A model generated the notes under the pieces. The model worked only from the letters and a program-made list of their open reading frames with translations, searched no databases and was not told the DNA's origin. Made by a program: the position numbers and the translations under genes. 64,000 nt of DNA. Source: Primula veris (lineage: Eukaryota; Streptophyta; Magnoliopsida; Ericales; Primulaceae). This document shows, piece after piece, positions 1 to 10,549 of this stretch. The stretch spans positions 34,045,631 to 34,109,630 of the forward strand of contig OY821749.1 in assembly GCA_963682055.1 (NCBI GenBank), read 5' to 3'. How positions within the stretch are numbered: position 1 is the stretch's first letter; the number at the start of each line of letters is the position of its first letter.

Positions 1-151
1 CAAGTTCCACGGTGTTTGAATCATTTCTAACATTACTTTCCTGGCAGTTCAACCAACAGAAAGTTCATTTTCAAATGAATTTTCATGTTGCTGATATCTT
101 TGATTGCTACATTACAAATTTAGATACCTATATATCTTTTGCTTGTAACAG

Positions 152-1378
152 TGGACCTAGGGAAGATGCTACTCGAATTGGATCAGCTGGTGTAGTGAGG
201 CGTCAAGCAGTGGATATATCCCCACTCAGACGTATTAATCAGGCTATATATCTGCTCACTACTGGTGCACGTGAGAGTGCTTTCAGGAACATCAAGACCA
301 TTGCTGAGTGCCTTGCTGATGAACTTATCAATGCTGCCAAAGGTTCTTCCAACAGGTAAATAGCAACTTTCAGTGTCTCAAGCACATACATCTGCTGCAT
401 TGTATTTTTCTCATTAATTCTTGCTGATCTGAATGTTATAAATTCCATAATACTTGGTTTTGATACAAACTCTTTCTTAAATCAGTATTTCCAGTGACTT
501 CTATCGTTATGTCTATGACCTGTATGCGACTCCCCTACGGTCTATTTTTCCTTCTGTATTATTACTGCCTTATTGGCAAGATTTTTACATCATTTTTTGT
601 GTGTGACTAGTTCAATTTCCATAGTGTTTGATCTTTCATTTTGTTTCAGTAGAAACTACGTAAAAGAAAAGAAAGCTTAGCAAAATCAAAGAAAGAGCAA
701 CATGAGTTAGGTTGGGTAATAAGTCTTAACTCTAGATCCATTAGAGGACAAATAAATGCACTTCGAGCAACCACTAGGCAGCTCCTTGTTGATTTTCGTC
801 TTTTCAATTATGACAACTTGTATATAAATGGGCTAGAAACAGGGTTGTTTTGAAGTTGTTGTAATTCGCCTACTCCCAATAGTTCATTTACCTTGCCCTC
901 TTAACAAGGGCCTTGTTGAGCTTTCAGGCTTTTAAATCACGACAACCTTTTATTAATCGACTAGAAACAGTGTTGTTATGAACTTTGTTAAATTCCCCTT
1001 ACAACCTAATGGTTCATTGTTTGAAAGATTTATGTTAAATCCCAAAATTTATGATTGTTCATTGGTGGAATTTTGATTTTCAGTACCATGTATTATCTTG
1101 TTCATTGCCTATGTGGCATGTTTCCTTTGCTTGCCCAATAGTAAAATATCAGTTTGTCGAAGAATTTTCAATGTGTCTTTTTTTATCTGGTTGGTTAAGA
1201 TTTTGATGTTTTATCGTCGAGCATCCTGGTTGGTATAACTTATTTAAGATTGAAGTTTTACTAGATCCTATATGGTTTTTGGAGAAATCAAAGTTTTGAC
1301 ACTTGTTATTTTTCTACTGGCAGTTATGCTATCAAGAAGAAGGATGAGATTGAAAGAGTTGCCAAAGCTAATCGTTAA
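152..1378 (+). CDS. RPS5: 40S ribosomal protein S5 (uS7), 3' part only
   Basis: Small-subunit ribosomal protein uS7, which binds the 3' domain of 18S rRNA near the mRNA exit. Two coding exons are in the window: 152-355 (acceptor AACAG, donor GTAAAT) and 1324-1378 (after TGGCAG, ending TAA). Read through the splice they give the conserved C-terminal third, with [33 protein letters not shown] and the end [11 protein letters not shown]. Exon 152-355 starts in the last base of a codon, so earlier exons lie left of the window. The intron of 968 bp contains a diverged internal duplication (about 780-880 versus 930-1010) and nothing gene-like. The protein end is canonical and I see no break. Identification rests on recognising this very conserved family and is firm. 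Confidence 0.95.
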
Positions 1379-2230
1379 GTTGAAGATGGAAGAACCTCAA
1401 ACAACTTTCTTTTGCAGCCTGCAACCTATTTTTATTTTACCTATCTGGATATTTGTCTTTGAAGTGATTTTGTACTGTGGTTATCAATTTTGAGCTATAG
1501 ACCGAATTTTGTCTTTTGAATATCCTATGACTTATTACAGACTTGCTTTCTATTTTGCAATATAGTTGTCGTAATGAAATCTGAGTTTGAGGATTATTCA
1601 CCCTTTGTGGGCAATTTTATCATTTATGTTTGTGATGGTTAAAATTGTTGAATGACTGACTTATAAATATCCAACATTGAAGAGTTAAAGAGCTTGTTTG
1701 GTTGTATCTTGTTAAAAGGCAGAAAATGCTGAGCTAAACAGTTACTACATAACAACGTTTAGAAGCGACTGTGGGTTTGGGGGCCTTTTGAGTTGCCATA
1801 TGAGAGGATTAGAGGAATGTGGTGGGATTAGTTGGTTGTTTATTACAGATAAACTTTATTGTTTGAAAGTGTCCCAATTTTTGAAATCAGGATGGGTTGA
1901 TTGGATTAGTTATTAGATTGTTTTTAGCTAAGCATACATATCAAATACTGCTGGGTTAGAATAATTTGAATGGTTATATTGTGGAATACGAATGTTTCAA
2001 GTATTAGGGTGGGAGGGGGGGTGTCTTCAATCTTTTGATGATTTCAGAATTACTCCCATAAATCCCCAATACACTGCCTTTTTCTCTTAAATAAATTAAA
2101 ATTAGGTGTGTGAAGTCAAATAATAATAATTATCATGTTATAGGCAGACCAGAGTTTGACTAAAACTAATGTTTTGTAAGTTAAGTAGTATTTGTAAAAA
2201 AGAGAAAGGGAGCATTAAGTAAGAATTGTA
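1379..2230. other. Intergenic, RPS5 3' flank
   Basis: AT-rich sequence holding the RPS5 3' UTR and spacer up to the retrotransposon target site. I see no convincing gene or transposon ends here. Confidence 0.6.
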
Positions 2231-2235
2231 AATAC

Positions 2236-2921
2236 TGGCGAGGGGATGTCGGCACCCCCTCGTCCGGACCGATATCAACCCCACAACAGGCGATCCGGGC
2301 CTGTCAACCATGGGGCGACGCATCACCCCGGATCTTGAGGGCCGGACCGTTCCTAGGCCGGCCCAGAGAGACTTGCTGAGCACTCTTCCCCAATTAATGC
2401 TGCTGCTCCCTTGGGGGACCCTTTATGTGTTTCATCGACGTGGCCCAATCACAGGCCAGCCATGTGGGCCCCGGATGATGAACAGTGCCATTGTCAGAGT
2501 CATAAATGACCTGGAGCCGTTGGATCTTTATCAGACAGTGCAATGATCCAAGGGCTAATACGCCTTTGATCAGACTATATATACCCCCCCTAATACCAAT
2601 TAGAAGGGGACGCAAAAAGTGAGACTAGAGAGATAAAGCTAAAAATATCCGAACTACCTGAACTTATCCCGACACAATAGCTTGTAACCGGCCCGATCTC
2701 TCCCCTTTTTATTGTACACCTATCTTCAGTCTATATTGATACTGACTTGATCGTCGGAGAGGGTAAACTCGGTTACAACCCCGGGCCCCTGTCCGTTGTT
2801 TGTGCAGGAGCGCAGATCGCCTCGTCATCAACGGAGTCATCAGCCTCGTCAGACACTTGGATAAGATTGGAGCCGACGCGAATTGATTAAGCCGGGCCTA
2901 GGAAGAAAATTAGGCTCGCCA
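2236..2921 (+). repeat. 5' LTR of the Tat element
   Basis: 686 bp beginning TGGCGAGGGG and ending GGCTCGCCA. Every base I compared matches the 3' LTR. The 5-bp duplication AATAC precedes it (2231-2235). Confidence 0.95.
2576..2583 (+). promoter_or_regulatory. TATA box of the 5' LTR promoter
   Basis: TATATATA followed by a C run, about 340 bp into the LTR. This is the expected place for the U3 promoter, so genomic RNA should start roughly 30 bp downstream. The copy in the 3' LTR is at 12709-12716. Confidence 0.6.
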
Positions 2922-2940
2922 ATTGGCGCCGTCTGTGGGA
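2922..2940 (+). other. Primer-binding site
   Basis: Directly after the 5' LTR, with one spacer base, comes TTGGCGCCGTCTGTGGGA. The TGG start is complementary to a tRNA CCA end, as expected for minus-strand priming. I do not assign the tRNA. Confidence 0.7.
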
Positions 2941-2980
2941 AATACAGAAGACGCGTTAGCTCTGACACTACGAAGAAAAC

Positions 2981-4984
2981 ATGTCTGGCAACAATCGCTT
3001 CGATACTCCGTCGTCCCGACCTCACGTCCTCGGAATGCCGAGGACACTCTCCTTTGATGAGACTCCCAGAACCGCGGGTACGAGTGGTCCGACCCCCTTA
3101 ACGGCAATAGCTGCAACCCCCCGAACGCGAACCGAACTGACCGAAATGATGCTCGATATCCATGAAAAGGAACTCGTCGCGCTTGCGGCCCAGAAGGCAC
3201 TGATAGCCACGCTGATGACACCAGAGCCCGAGCCCGTCCTCCAAGACGTGAGCCAAGGCGGTCCGGCCCCCAGACCCTCTAAGAGTGTGATGTCCCGTCT
3301 AGGACCCCGCCGACGACCCCCCCTAGAGACTCCCAGGGAGCCAACTAGGGGTGAGGAGTCGGAGCACTCCCGCGAAGGGAATTCCCGTCGAAACGACGAG
3401 CGAAGTATACATTCCCGACTCCATAGGCATGAGGACAGCCGAAGCTCCCGACCGGAGTCGAGTCATGCCCGAACGGACAAATCTCCCCGAACGCGAAGGC
3501 GGGGACGCCGTGGACGACACGATGCTGCCGGTGAGGCAGCAATGAAGATCGTGGCCTCCACCCGTAGCACCCCCTTCTCTGATGACATTGAGTACAGTGC
3601 TCCCCCCAGAAACTTCGTCGCCCCCGTCTTCCAGGCCTTCAATGCTGATTCCGATCCGGAAGCTCACCTTCGCCACTATCGATATCAGATGAACCACTGG
3701 TCCCACCTCGACCAACTGATGTGTCGGTGCTTTCCCGCCAGCCTGGGAAGGCTTGCTAGTAAATGGTTCCAGTCCCTGCCCGCCAACTCCGTCCATTGTT
3801 GGGACGATCTAGCCTACGACTTTGCTCATAGGTTCATAAACTTGAAAGAGAGGGTTACTCAGCCGGAGCAGCTTTATCAAGTGAGGGTCCAATCCAAAGA
3901 AACCCTTGAGAACTACGATGGTCGGTTCTGGCTGAAACACGCGGAGTGCGCGGACTGCCCCGATTCCACCGCTATAGCCGCTTTCAGACAAAATATGGTC
4001 GTAGGCAGCAGGATCCGAAATGAGATGATAGCGACCCCACCTAACTCCGTCCCTCAGCTCAGATCCCTCATAAAGCAGCACATTGACATAGAGAAGGATA
4101 TGAGGTCTGCTGGGGCAACACGTTCGGTGGCCGTCGTCAACCAGCAAGGTGGTAGGTCCGTCGCAACAAGTCCTCGAAGAAACCGGCCCATAGGCAGAAG
4201 AGTGGAACGTCCTCGAACGGGGTGGAGTCCGCAACCAGATCCCAAAAGGAGAAGAGAAGAGCCTCGTCGGAACGATCCCTCGAATTCGGGAGCTGCTTAC
4301 TCGACCACCTTCCGCCTCCCATTGTCTGGCCTGCTTAACGAAATCGAGAATGAACCTTTCTTCTCCTGGCCTCTCCCACTCAGGAACGAACCTGCCCGTG
4401 GGACCAACGACAAGTTCTGCGACTATCACAGAGGCCGCGGCCATAATACCAATGAGTGCCACGGGCTGAAGGCGAGACTGGAAGGATGGGTCCGAGATGG
4501 CCTGATGAATAAGTACGTCAAGTCACGAAGAGATCTAGAACGAGACCAAGAAGGGGCCGACGGAGGGCAACCAGACCTCCCCCCACCAATAATGACTTGT
4601 CAGGTTATCCACTCCGGGCCGAAGAGACCGAAGCCGAGCGGATCCGAGAGAACTGAGGCCCGAGAGGCCACAATGAAGAAGCACGTGTGCCTCACCGAAA
4701 GCCCAAAGCCCCGAAAGAGAAGCAAACAGGAGACCAAGCCAGATCTGAGCTTCACCGACTTTGACCTAGTGGGGGTGGACCTGCCCCATTATGACGCCCT
4801 TGTGATCTCGGCCCAAGTAGGCCATTGCTCTGTAGGACGAATCCTCGTCGATCAGGGGGCGTCGGTGAATATTCTCTTTGGGGACCTCTACCAAAAGATG
4901 GGGTTGACGGAGGGGCAGTTAGACACCAACGCCCCCCTCTCTACGGATTCAACTCTGAGGCTGTTCAGCCCAGAGGGAACATAA
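2981..4984 (+). CDS. Gag and aspartic protease polyprotein
   Basis: 667 aa starting at the first ATG after the primer-binding site. The N-terminal 200 residues are basic and low in complexity (many R, S, P). A retrotransposon gag domain lies at about 220-340 and has the W and L pattern of Ty3/Gypsy capsids. A variant zinc knuckle is at 480-493 (C480, H483, H488, C493: C-X2-H-X4-H-X4-C). The protease active site is DQGAS at 624-628, followed by VNILF. The reading frame leaves the protease homology near 4937-4942 and stops at 4982-4984. The rest of the protease, including the IILGR strand, continues in another frame in the overlapping downstream ORF. Gag should form the particle, and the protease should cut the polyprotein. 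Confidence 0.9.
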   Translation: MSGNNRFDTPSSRPHVLGMPRTLSFDETPRTAGTSGPTPLTAIAATPRTRTELTEMMLDIHEKELVALAAQKALIATLMTPEPEPVLQDVSQGGPAPRPSKSVMSRLGPRRRPPLETPREPTRGEESEHSREGNSRRNDERSIHSRLHRHEDSRSSRPESSHARTDKSPRTRRRGRRGRHDAAGEAAMKIVASTRSTPFSDDIEYSAPPRNFVAPVFQAFNADSDPEAHLRHYRYQMNHWSHLDQLMCRCFPASLGRLASKWFQSLPANSVHCWDDLAYDFAHRFINLKERVTQPEQLYQVRVQSKETLENYDGRFWLKHAECADCPDSTAIAAFRQNMVVGSRIRNEMIATPPNSVPQLRSLIKQHIDIEKDMRSAGATRSVAVVNQQGGRSVATSPRRNRPIGRRVERPRTGWSPQPDPKRRREEPRRNDPSNSGAAYSTTFRLPLSGLLNEIENEPFFSWPLPLRNEPARGTNDKFCDYHRGRGHNTNECHGLKARLEGWVRDGLMNKYVKSRRDLERDQEGADGGQPDLPPPIMTCQVIHSGPKRPKPSGSERTEAREATMKKHVCLTESPKPRKRSKQETKPDLSFTDFDLVGVDLPHYDALVISAQVGHCSVGRILVDQGASVNILFGDLYQKMGLTEGQLDTNAPLSTDSTLRLFSPEGT

Positions 4985-7900
4985 CCTTGCCTGTTAAAAC
5001 AGGAACCAAGGTTATGAGCGTGGAGTTCACGGTGGTGGACGTCCCCTCCGTGTACAACATCATACTGGGGCGCGCGTGGCTTCATGAGATAGAAGGCGTC
5101 TCCTCCACTCTGCACCAAAAGGTCAAGTACCCAACCGTGAGTGGAGTCGAGACCATATCGGGAAACCAAAAGGTCTCGAGAAGCTGCGCCATGGCCGTGT
5201 ACTCCGGCAACAAACCGGCTCCGGTCCAGAGTGCCATGAACATAGAAGCTGAAGATCCCAAGCTCCTGAGGAAGCTGAACAAGAAGATGGGTCCGGAAGC
5301 TGAAGAAAAGGTCGAAGAAGAAATGCTTAAGGTCCAGATTCCGGGGTATGACGAGGACCACTTTTTTATGGTGGGTGCGAGGCTGAGTGGGCCCGAGATT
5401 TCAGATCTCGTTAAGCTTCTGCTCGAATACCTCGATAACTTCGCATGGTCTTCATGCGAAATGCCGGGTATCAGCCCCGACCTCGCGTGCCATAAGCTGA
5501 ACGTCAATCCGGACGCGAAGCCTGTGATGCAAAAGGGGCGCCGCGTTAGTCCGGAGCATGCCGATGCCATAAACGAGGAAGTACAAAAGCTCCTGCTAGC
5601 TGGAGCCATCAGGGAAATCTTTTACCCTAGATGGCTCGCTAACCCCGTGGTGGTCCCTAAAAAGAACGGAAAGCTGCGTGTCTGCATCGATTACACGAGT
5701 CTTAACCGGGCCTGTCCGAAAGATCCCTTCCCTATGCCTAAAATTGATCAGATAGTGGACTCCACCGCCGGAGCCGCCAGAATGAGCTTCCTGGACGCCT
5801 GCTCCGGCTATCATCAAATACCCATGTCGGAGGATGACCAAGAAAAAACAGCCTTCATAACCCCAAGAGGGAATTATTGCTACAAGGTGATGCCGTTCGG
5901 GCTTAAGAACGCCGGGGCGACATATCAGAGAATGGTCACCAAGATATTCGCTGAGAGCATAGGCCGAAGCATGGAAGTCTATATCGACGACATGGTGGTA
6001 AAAAGCGCCCAGGAGAGCGACCACCTGTCCGACCTAAGGGAGGTGTTCGAAACGATACGAAGGCACGACCTGAAGCTGAACGCCTCTAAGTGCGCCTTCG
6101 GAGTTGGTGCCGGGAAGTTCCTAGGGTTTATGGTAACCCATCGTGGTATAGAGGCGAACCCGGCCCAAATCTCTGCCTTGAAGGACCTTAGAACCCCGGA
6201 AAAAAGGAAGGACGTGCAGAAGTTAGCCGGAATGGCCGCTGCCCTCAACCGGTTTATTGCCCGGTTCGGAGACCGATGCAAGCCATTCTTTACAGCTCTA
6301 AAGGCTCAGAAGAAATTCGAATGGAACGATGATTGCCGGAGTGCGTTCACGGAGCTAGCGAACTACCTCGGAAGCGCGCCGCTACTGGCCAGGCCGGACA
6401 CCGGCGATGTCCTGGCCCTATATCTTGCCGTGTCCGATATAGCCGTTAGCGCCGTCCTCATCAAAGAGATCGGCAGGGAGCAAAAACCGGTATATTATGT
6501 AAGCAAGACCCTCCTCGACGCCGAGGCTCGGTATATGCCCCTAGAAAAGCTCGTCCTCGCGCTCGTCATGGCATCGCGAAAACTGGCCCATTACTTCTCG
6601 GCGCACAGTATCGTAGTCTATACGGATCAGCCCATTCGCGAAATACTCCAGAAGGGAGACCTGTCTCGGCGGATGACGAAGTGGGGTTGCCACCTAAACG
6701 CGTACGACATCCGGTACGAGCCGCGAACGTCCGTCAAGGGGCAGGCCCTGGCCGACTTTGTGGCAGAATTTACCGGAACGGCAACAAACCCCGACATCGA
6801 AGAAGGTGCCGGAGGAACGTGGACCTTGCATGCAGACGGAGCTGCCAACAAAAAGGGATCTGGCCTTGGGGTGGTACTCCGATCCCCCCAAGGTGACGTA
6901 ATCGAAAAATCAATCCAGCTTGGCTTCCGAGCCACAAATAACGAGGCGGAGTACGAAGATGTGATCGCCGGCCTGAAAATGGCCCGCAGCCTCGGAATCA
7001 AGAAGATACTGGTGCATACTGACTCCCAGTTAGTCAGTAGTCAGATCAGTGGTGAGTTTCAGACAAAGGACGAAAGAATGGCGAGCTACGTGGCCATCGC
7101 CTCCGGAATACTCCAAAGCTTCGACTATCGGGAGATCGTCAACATCAACAGAAACGAAAACACCCACGCCGATGCGCTAGCCACCTTGGCCTCGGCCATG
7201 AGTGATAAAAAAGAGAGAGTCGTCACCATAGAATACGTCCCTTCTCCTAGCATCGACGCAAGGGCAAGCGTTAACATGGTGACCGACCTTCCGTCGGAGC
7301 TAAGCTGGATGGACCCCATAATCGAATACCATCGCTCCGGTGACCTTCCTGACGATAAGAAGGAGGCTGAAAAAATAAAAAGAAAGGCATTAGGGTTCTG
7401 GCTAGCCCCCAACGATAAACTTTACAAGAGATCGTTCTCCGGGCCCTATCTCCTCTGTGTCCGTCCTGATATGGTGGTAAAAGTCATGGAGGAGATACAC
7501 GAAGGCACGTGTGGGAGCCACACTGGGGGCAGGTCGCTAGCCAACCGTGCTTTAACTCACGGATATTGGTGGCCCCTCATGCAAAAGGATTCTAAAACCT
7601 TCGTGCTCAAATGTGAGAGGTGCCAGAAATACGCCCCCATACCTAGAGCCCCGGCCCAAAAGATGAGCAGCGTGACTTCGCCCTGGCCCTTTGCCCAATG
7701 GGGCATGGACATCGTCGGACCATTCCCTCGAGCCCCGGGAGGCAAAAAATTCCTCCTCATGGTTACCGACTACTTCTCGAAGTGGGTAGAAGCCGTGGCC
7801 TTAGCGAAGATAACGGAGGCCGAGGTGATCAGGTTCCTCTGGAGAGACGTGATCACAAGGTTCGGAATCCCCTACTCGATAGTGGCTGATAATGGGGGCC

Positions 7901-8547
7901 AGTTTACCGGAGCCAAGTTAAAAGCGATGTACGCGAAGTACCGCATCAGAAGCTATTACTCGACCCCTTCGTACCCCCAAAGCAACGGTCAAGCTGAAGT
8001 GTCGAATAAGACCGTCCTCGACGGAATAAAAAAGAGGCTAGACGATTCCAAAGGACGATGGGCCGACGAACTGCAGCATGTCCTTTGGGCCTACCGAACG
8101 ACGAGGAGACGGGGCACCCAACAAACGCCCTACAGCCTAACTTACGGTATGGAAGCTATCATCCCGTTAGAAATCGGGCTCCCATCTCTCAGAACCGATA
8201 TGGTAGAGAACGGACTGAACGAGAAGATGATGGGTCTTGAACTCGAATACGCTGAGGAACGAAGGGAGGTGGCAGCCATCCGTAACGCCGAATATAAAAA
8301 CGAACTGGGGCGTTCCTATAACAAAAGAGTGAACGCCAGGCGTTTCCAAGACGAAGACCTCGTGCTACGGAAAGTAAACAACAACACCAGAGTGCAGTCC
8401 GACGGTAAACTAGGCCCCAACTGGGAAGGCCCCTATCGAATCCTCGGTGCGGCGGGCAACGGGGCCTATCTGTTGGGTCGCCTTCCCAACGACGTCCCGG
8501 TAGATCGGCCTTGGAACGTCAACAACCTACGGAAGTACTATCAGTAG
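4825..8547 (+). CDS. Pol polyprotein: protease end, RT, RNase H, second RNase H, integrase
   Basis: 1240-codon open frame that overlaps gag. Family homology begins only at about codon 40 (nt 4943), so the first ATG at 4825 is probably not a real start. Domains in order: protease C-terminus with IILGR (about 75-80); RT from about 250 to 470 with catalytic YIDDM at 386-390; RT-linked RNase H to about 640; a second RNase H at about 665-790 with HADG, NNEAEYE, HTDSQ and THADALA; integrase with an H-H-C-C finger (about 900-935) and catalytic D962, D1022 and E1058, which is exact D,D-35-E spacing; and a C-terminal GPNWEGPYRI segment. No internal stops occur. Expression needs a frame change from gag-protease or a separate start. 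Confidence 0.92.
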   Translation: MLCRTNPRRSGGVGEYSLWGPLPKDGVDGGAVRHQRPPLYGFNSEAVQPRGNITLPVKTGTKVMSVEFTVVDVPSVYNIILGRAWLHEIEGVSSTLHQKVKYPTVSGVETISGNQKVSRSCAMAVYSGNKPAPVQSAMNIEAEDPKLLRKLNKKMGPEAEEKVEEEMLKVQIPGYDEDHFFMVGARLSGPEISDLVKLLLEYLDNFAWSSCEMPGISPDLACHKLNVNPDAKPVMQKGRRVSPEHADAINEEVQKLLLAGAIREIFYPRWLANPVVVPKKNGKLRVCIDYTSLNRACPKDPFPMPKIDQIVDSTAGAARMSFLDACSGYHQIPMSEDDQEKTAFITPRGNYCYKVMPFGLKNAGATYQRMVTKIFAESIGRSMEVYIDDMVVKSAQESDHLSDLREVFETIRRHDLKLNASKCAFGVGAGKFLGFMVTHRGIEANPAQISALKDLRTPEKRKDVQKLAGMAAALNRFIARFGDRCKPFFTALKAQKKFEWNDDCRSAFTELANYLGSAPLLARPDTGDVLALYLAVSDIAVSAVLIKEIGREQKPVYYVSKTLLDAEARYMPLEKLVLALVMASRKLAHYFSAHSIVVYTDQPIREILQKGDLSRRMTKWGCHLNAYDIRYEPRTSVKGQALADFVAEFTGTATNPDIEEGAGGTWTLHADGAANKKGSGLGVVLRSPQGDVIEKSIQLGFRATNNEAEYEDVIAGLKMARSLGIKKILVHTDSQLVSSQISGEFQTKDERMASYVAIASGILQSFDYREIVNINRNENTHADALATLASAMSDKKERVVTIEYVPSPSIDARASVNMVTDLPSELSWMDPIIEYHRSGDLPDDKKEAEKIKRKALGFWLAPNDKLYKRSFSGPYLLCVRPDMVVKVMEEIHEGTCGSHTGGRSLANRALTHGYWWPLMQKDSKTFVLKCERCQKYAPIPRAPAQKMSSVTSPWPFAQWGMDIVGPFPRAPGGKKFLLMVTDYFSKWVEAVALAKITEAEVIRFLWRDVITRFGIPYSIVADNGGQFTGAKLKAMYAKYRIRSYYSTPSYPQSNGQAEVSNKTVLDGIKKRLDDSKGRWADELQHVLWAYRTTRRRGTQQTPYSLTYGMEAIIPLEIGLPSLRTDMVENGLNEKMMGLELEYAEERREVAAIRNAEYKNELGRSYNKRVNARRFQDEDLVLRKVNNNTRVQSDGKLGPNWEGPYRILGAAGNGAYLLGRLPNDVPVDRPWNVNNLRKYYQ

Positions 8548-9160
8548 GGCTCCGCTTTTGCGTTTTGATGTAAATAAGAAGACGATGTAATTTGGCCTGA
8601 GGGCTTTATTAATGAAAATGTTGATAAATTTCACAAGTGTTTCAGAACACGGGCCTACACGGCACCCCGGTTTCTATTTATTTGAATTTTTCAGTTCACT
8701 TAAATTTCACAAGTGTTTCAGAACACGGGCCTACACGGCACCCCGGTTTCTATTTATTTGAATTTTTCAGTTCACTTAAATTTCACAAGTGTTTCAGAAC
8801 ACGGGCCTACACGGCACCCCGGTTTCTATTTATTTGAATTTTTCAGTTCACTTAAATTTCACAAGTGTTTCAGAACACGGGCCTACACGGCACCCCGGTT
8901 TCTATTTATTTGAATTCTTCAGTTCATTTAAATTCTACAAGTGTTCATTCACGTTATGAGTTATACGAAACGCGCGCCCCAACGCCGACGCGTAAGGGCC
9001 ACATCATTTGGGAGCATGCATGTGTATGACACAATGTATAAGCACACAAAACAGAAATAAACACAAGCCCAAAGGCCAAAATTGTTTTCATTAATCAAAA
9101 GCTATTACAAGTTAAAGTGCATAAAGAAGATTACATCAGAAACAAAAACTGGGAACTAAA
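8548..9160. other. Spacer between pol and the antisense genes
   Basis: Non-coding stretch that contains the 76-bp tandem repeats (8629-8950). The rest, 8951-9160, shows no recognisable feature. Confidence 0.6.
8629..8950. repeat. 76-bp tandem repeat, four copies
   Basis: Units start at 8629, 8705, 8781 and 8857, each beginning TTTCACAAGTGTTTCAGAAC. The first three units look identical, the fourth has a few changes near its end, and a diverged partial fifth copy runs to about 8950. Tandem repeats between pol and the 3' LTR are common in Tat elements. Long open frames here are repeat artefacts. Confidence 0.95.
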
Positions 9161-9166
9161 AAAGCC

Positions 9167-10455
9167 CTAAGACGCCCCCTCATCGTCATCAGCTTCATCC
9201 TCAGAGAGGGCTCGAGGGGTTAAGGGGACTACCTCGGGAATGGGAGCAGAGGGGACGGGAACCAAGACGTTCTCCATGTTCCACACCGGATGATCCGGTC
9301 CCGCCCTCATGAAAGTTGCCGCCTCAGACCAGCCATCAACATAGAAGGAATTAAAATCCTTCTGTGTTGATAGCTCCAAAGAGGCGCTCAGCTCCGCCTC
9401 GGCGGCTTGGACCGCGGCCTTCACCTTGTCGGCCATCCCTGCCTCAGCGGCCTCCACTGCGGCCTTCACCTTGTCGGCCAGGCTCGCTTTAGACTCCTTC
9501 AGAGCCGTGACCGCGGCTTGTGCACGCTCCTCGGCCTCAGCACCGGCCTTCGCGGCCTCAGCTCGCCGAGCTTCCAAGGTTGCAACGAGGCCCTCGGCCT
9601 TCTCGGCCCTTATTTGGGCCCCCTCCGCCTTCTTCAGGGCATCTTCGGCCTGCCTAGCACTGGCCTCCGCCTTCGAAGCCCACGACCTCACCAGTTGTCC
9701 TTGCTGGTAGACATACTGGTTCATTGTCAAATAGGCCTGCGAAAGAAGAGAAATACTTAGCTAAAAGTTTAAGGAAGAAACAAAGATCACTAAGAAATAA
9801 GAAACAGCAAGTTAACCTGAGGGATCTGGGCCATGGCCGTCGTCATGGCAGAGGCGAGGTCGCGACCACGGTGGTCGGCCTCGACGGTCTGCTGCTGGAG
9901 CGCGGCCAGAGCAAGCAGGCCGGCAGAGGGGTGGCCCTCCATAATGCTCCGCACCCCAGTCGTCGCCTTAACCTCTTCCGGGGTTTGGACGGGCATCCGT
10001 CGCGACGGCGAGCCACAGCTTGAGCTTGAGCCCGATACACTCGGCACTGGATCCTTCGCCTGAGTGGTTGACCCCGCTCGCTCTTCATCTACAACCACGG
10101 GCTCCCTAGGCTTCGGGATTGGCACGACGACCTCCTGCGGCTCAATTTCCCCGGTACGGGCTTTCTTTACATCACGAGGGGCCTTCGCCTCCTCCCTCTT
10201 CCTCTTGGCCGCCTCGGCAACTTCGGCTTTACGAGCGGCCCGTTCGCGCCTCGATTGCTCTGCCAAGCCTGCCAACCTCTTCAAGGTCTGCGCCTTAGCA
10301 TCAGCAGGGGCCACCTCCACCACTTCTTCATCCCCTGCCTCGACTGCCCCCTCTTTTACGGCCTCGACGACCTCTTCTTCAGCGGCCTCGGGCTCGGGCT
10401 CCGCAACCTCCTCCTCCACCTCCTCTTCCTCCTCCTCCTCGTCAGAACGAACCAC
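9167..10455 (-). CDS. Tat antisense gene, downstream exons (acidic and coiled-coil)
   Basis: Two exons on the minus strand. Exon 10455-9817 (213 codons) ends CAG before donor GTTAAC. Exon 9736-9167 starts after TTTCGCAG and ends TAG; the joint is in phase. The first exon opens with a long run of acidic residues (about 20 E and D), then a lysine/arginine/alanine-rich stretch with clusters such as KRKREEAK and then VVVPIPKPREPVVV. The second encodes an alanine/glutamate heptad-rich coiled coil of about 110 residues, with an internal repeat containing ADKVKAAVEAAEAG, and ends in an acidic tail DEADDDEGAS. Tat elements such as Grande are known to carry antisense ORFs here. Function is unknown. 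An acidic plus coiled-coil protein may bind proteins or chromatin, but that is only inference. Confidence 0.65.
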
Positions 10456-10549
10456 CTACATCAGACAAACGAAAAAGGAGTTAGAAAAATTTACAAAATC
10501 TAGCTAAGTGTAAAGAGGAAAATCCAAGGAAAACTTAGGGGCAACTTAC

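Noticed and set aside
2310..2615. Open frames within the LTR, repeated at 12368-12748
   Set aside because: They lie entirely in the LTR and have no family resemblance; they repeat because the LTR does.
3323..4462. Long minus-strand open frames opposite gag
   Set aside because: They overlap the recognised gag domains, have arginine- and glycine-rich translations without family resemblance, and reflect GC-rich codon bias.
8637..8913. Two identical 66-codon frames at 8637 and 8713
   Set aside because: They are the same frame read twice through the 76-bp tandem repeat.
8629..8950. CRISPR-like array
   Set aside because: Plant nuclear DNA, and the repeats are head to tail without unique spacers.
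9407..10507. Plus-strand open frames rich in Ala, Ser and Leu
   Set aside because: Shadows of the minus-strand coiled-coil and acidic exons, which have better splice sites and a promoter.
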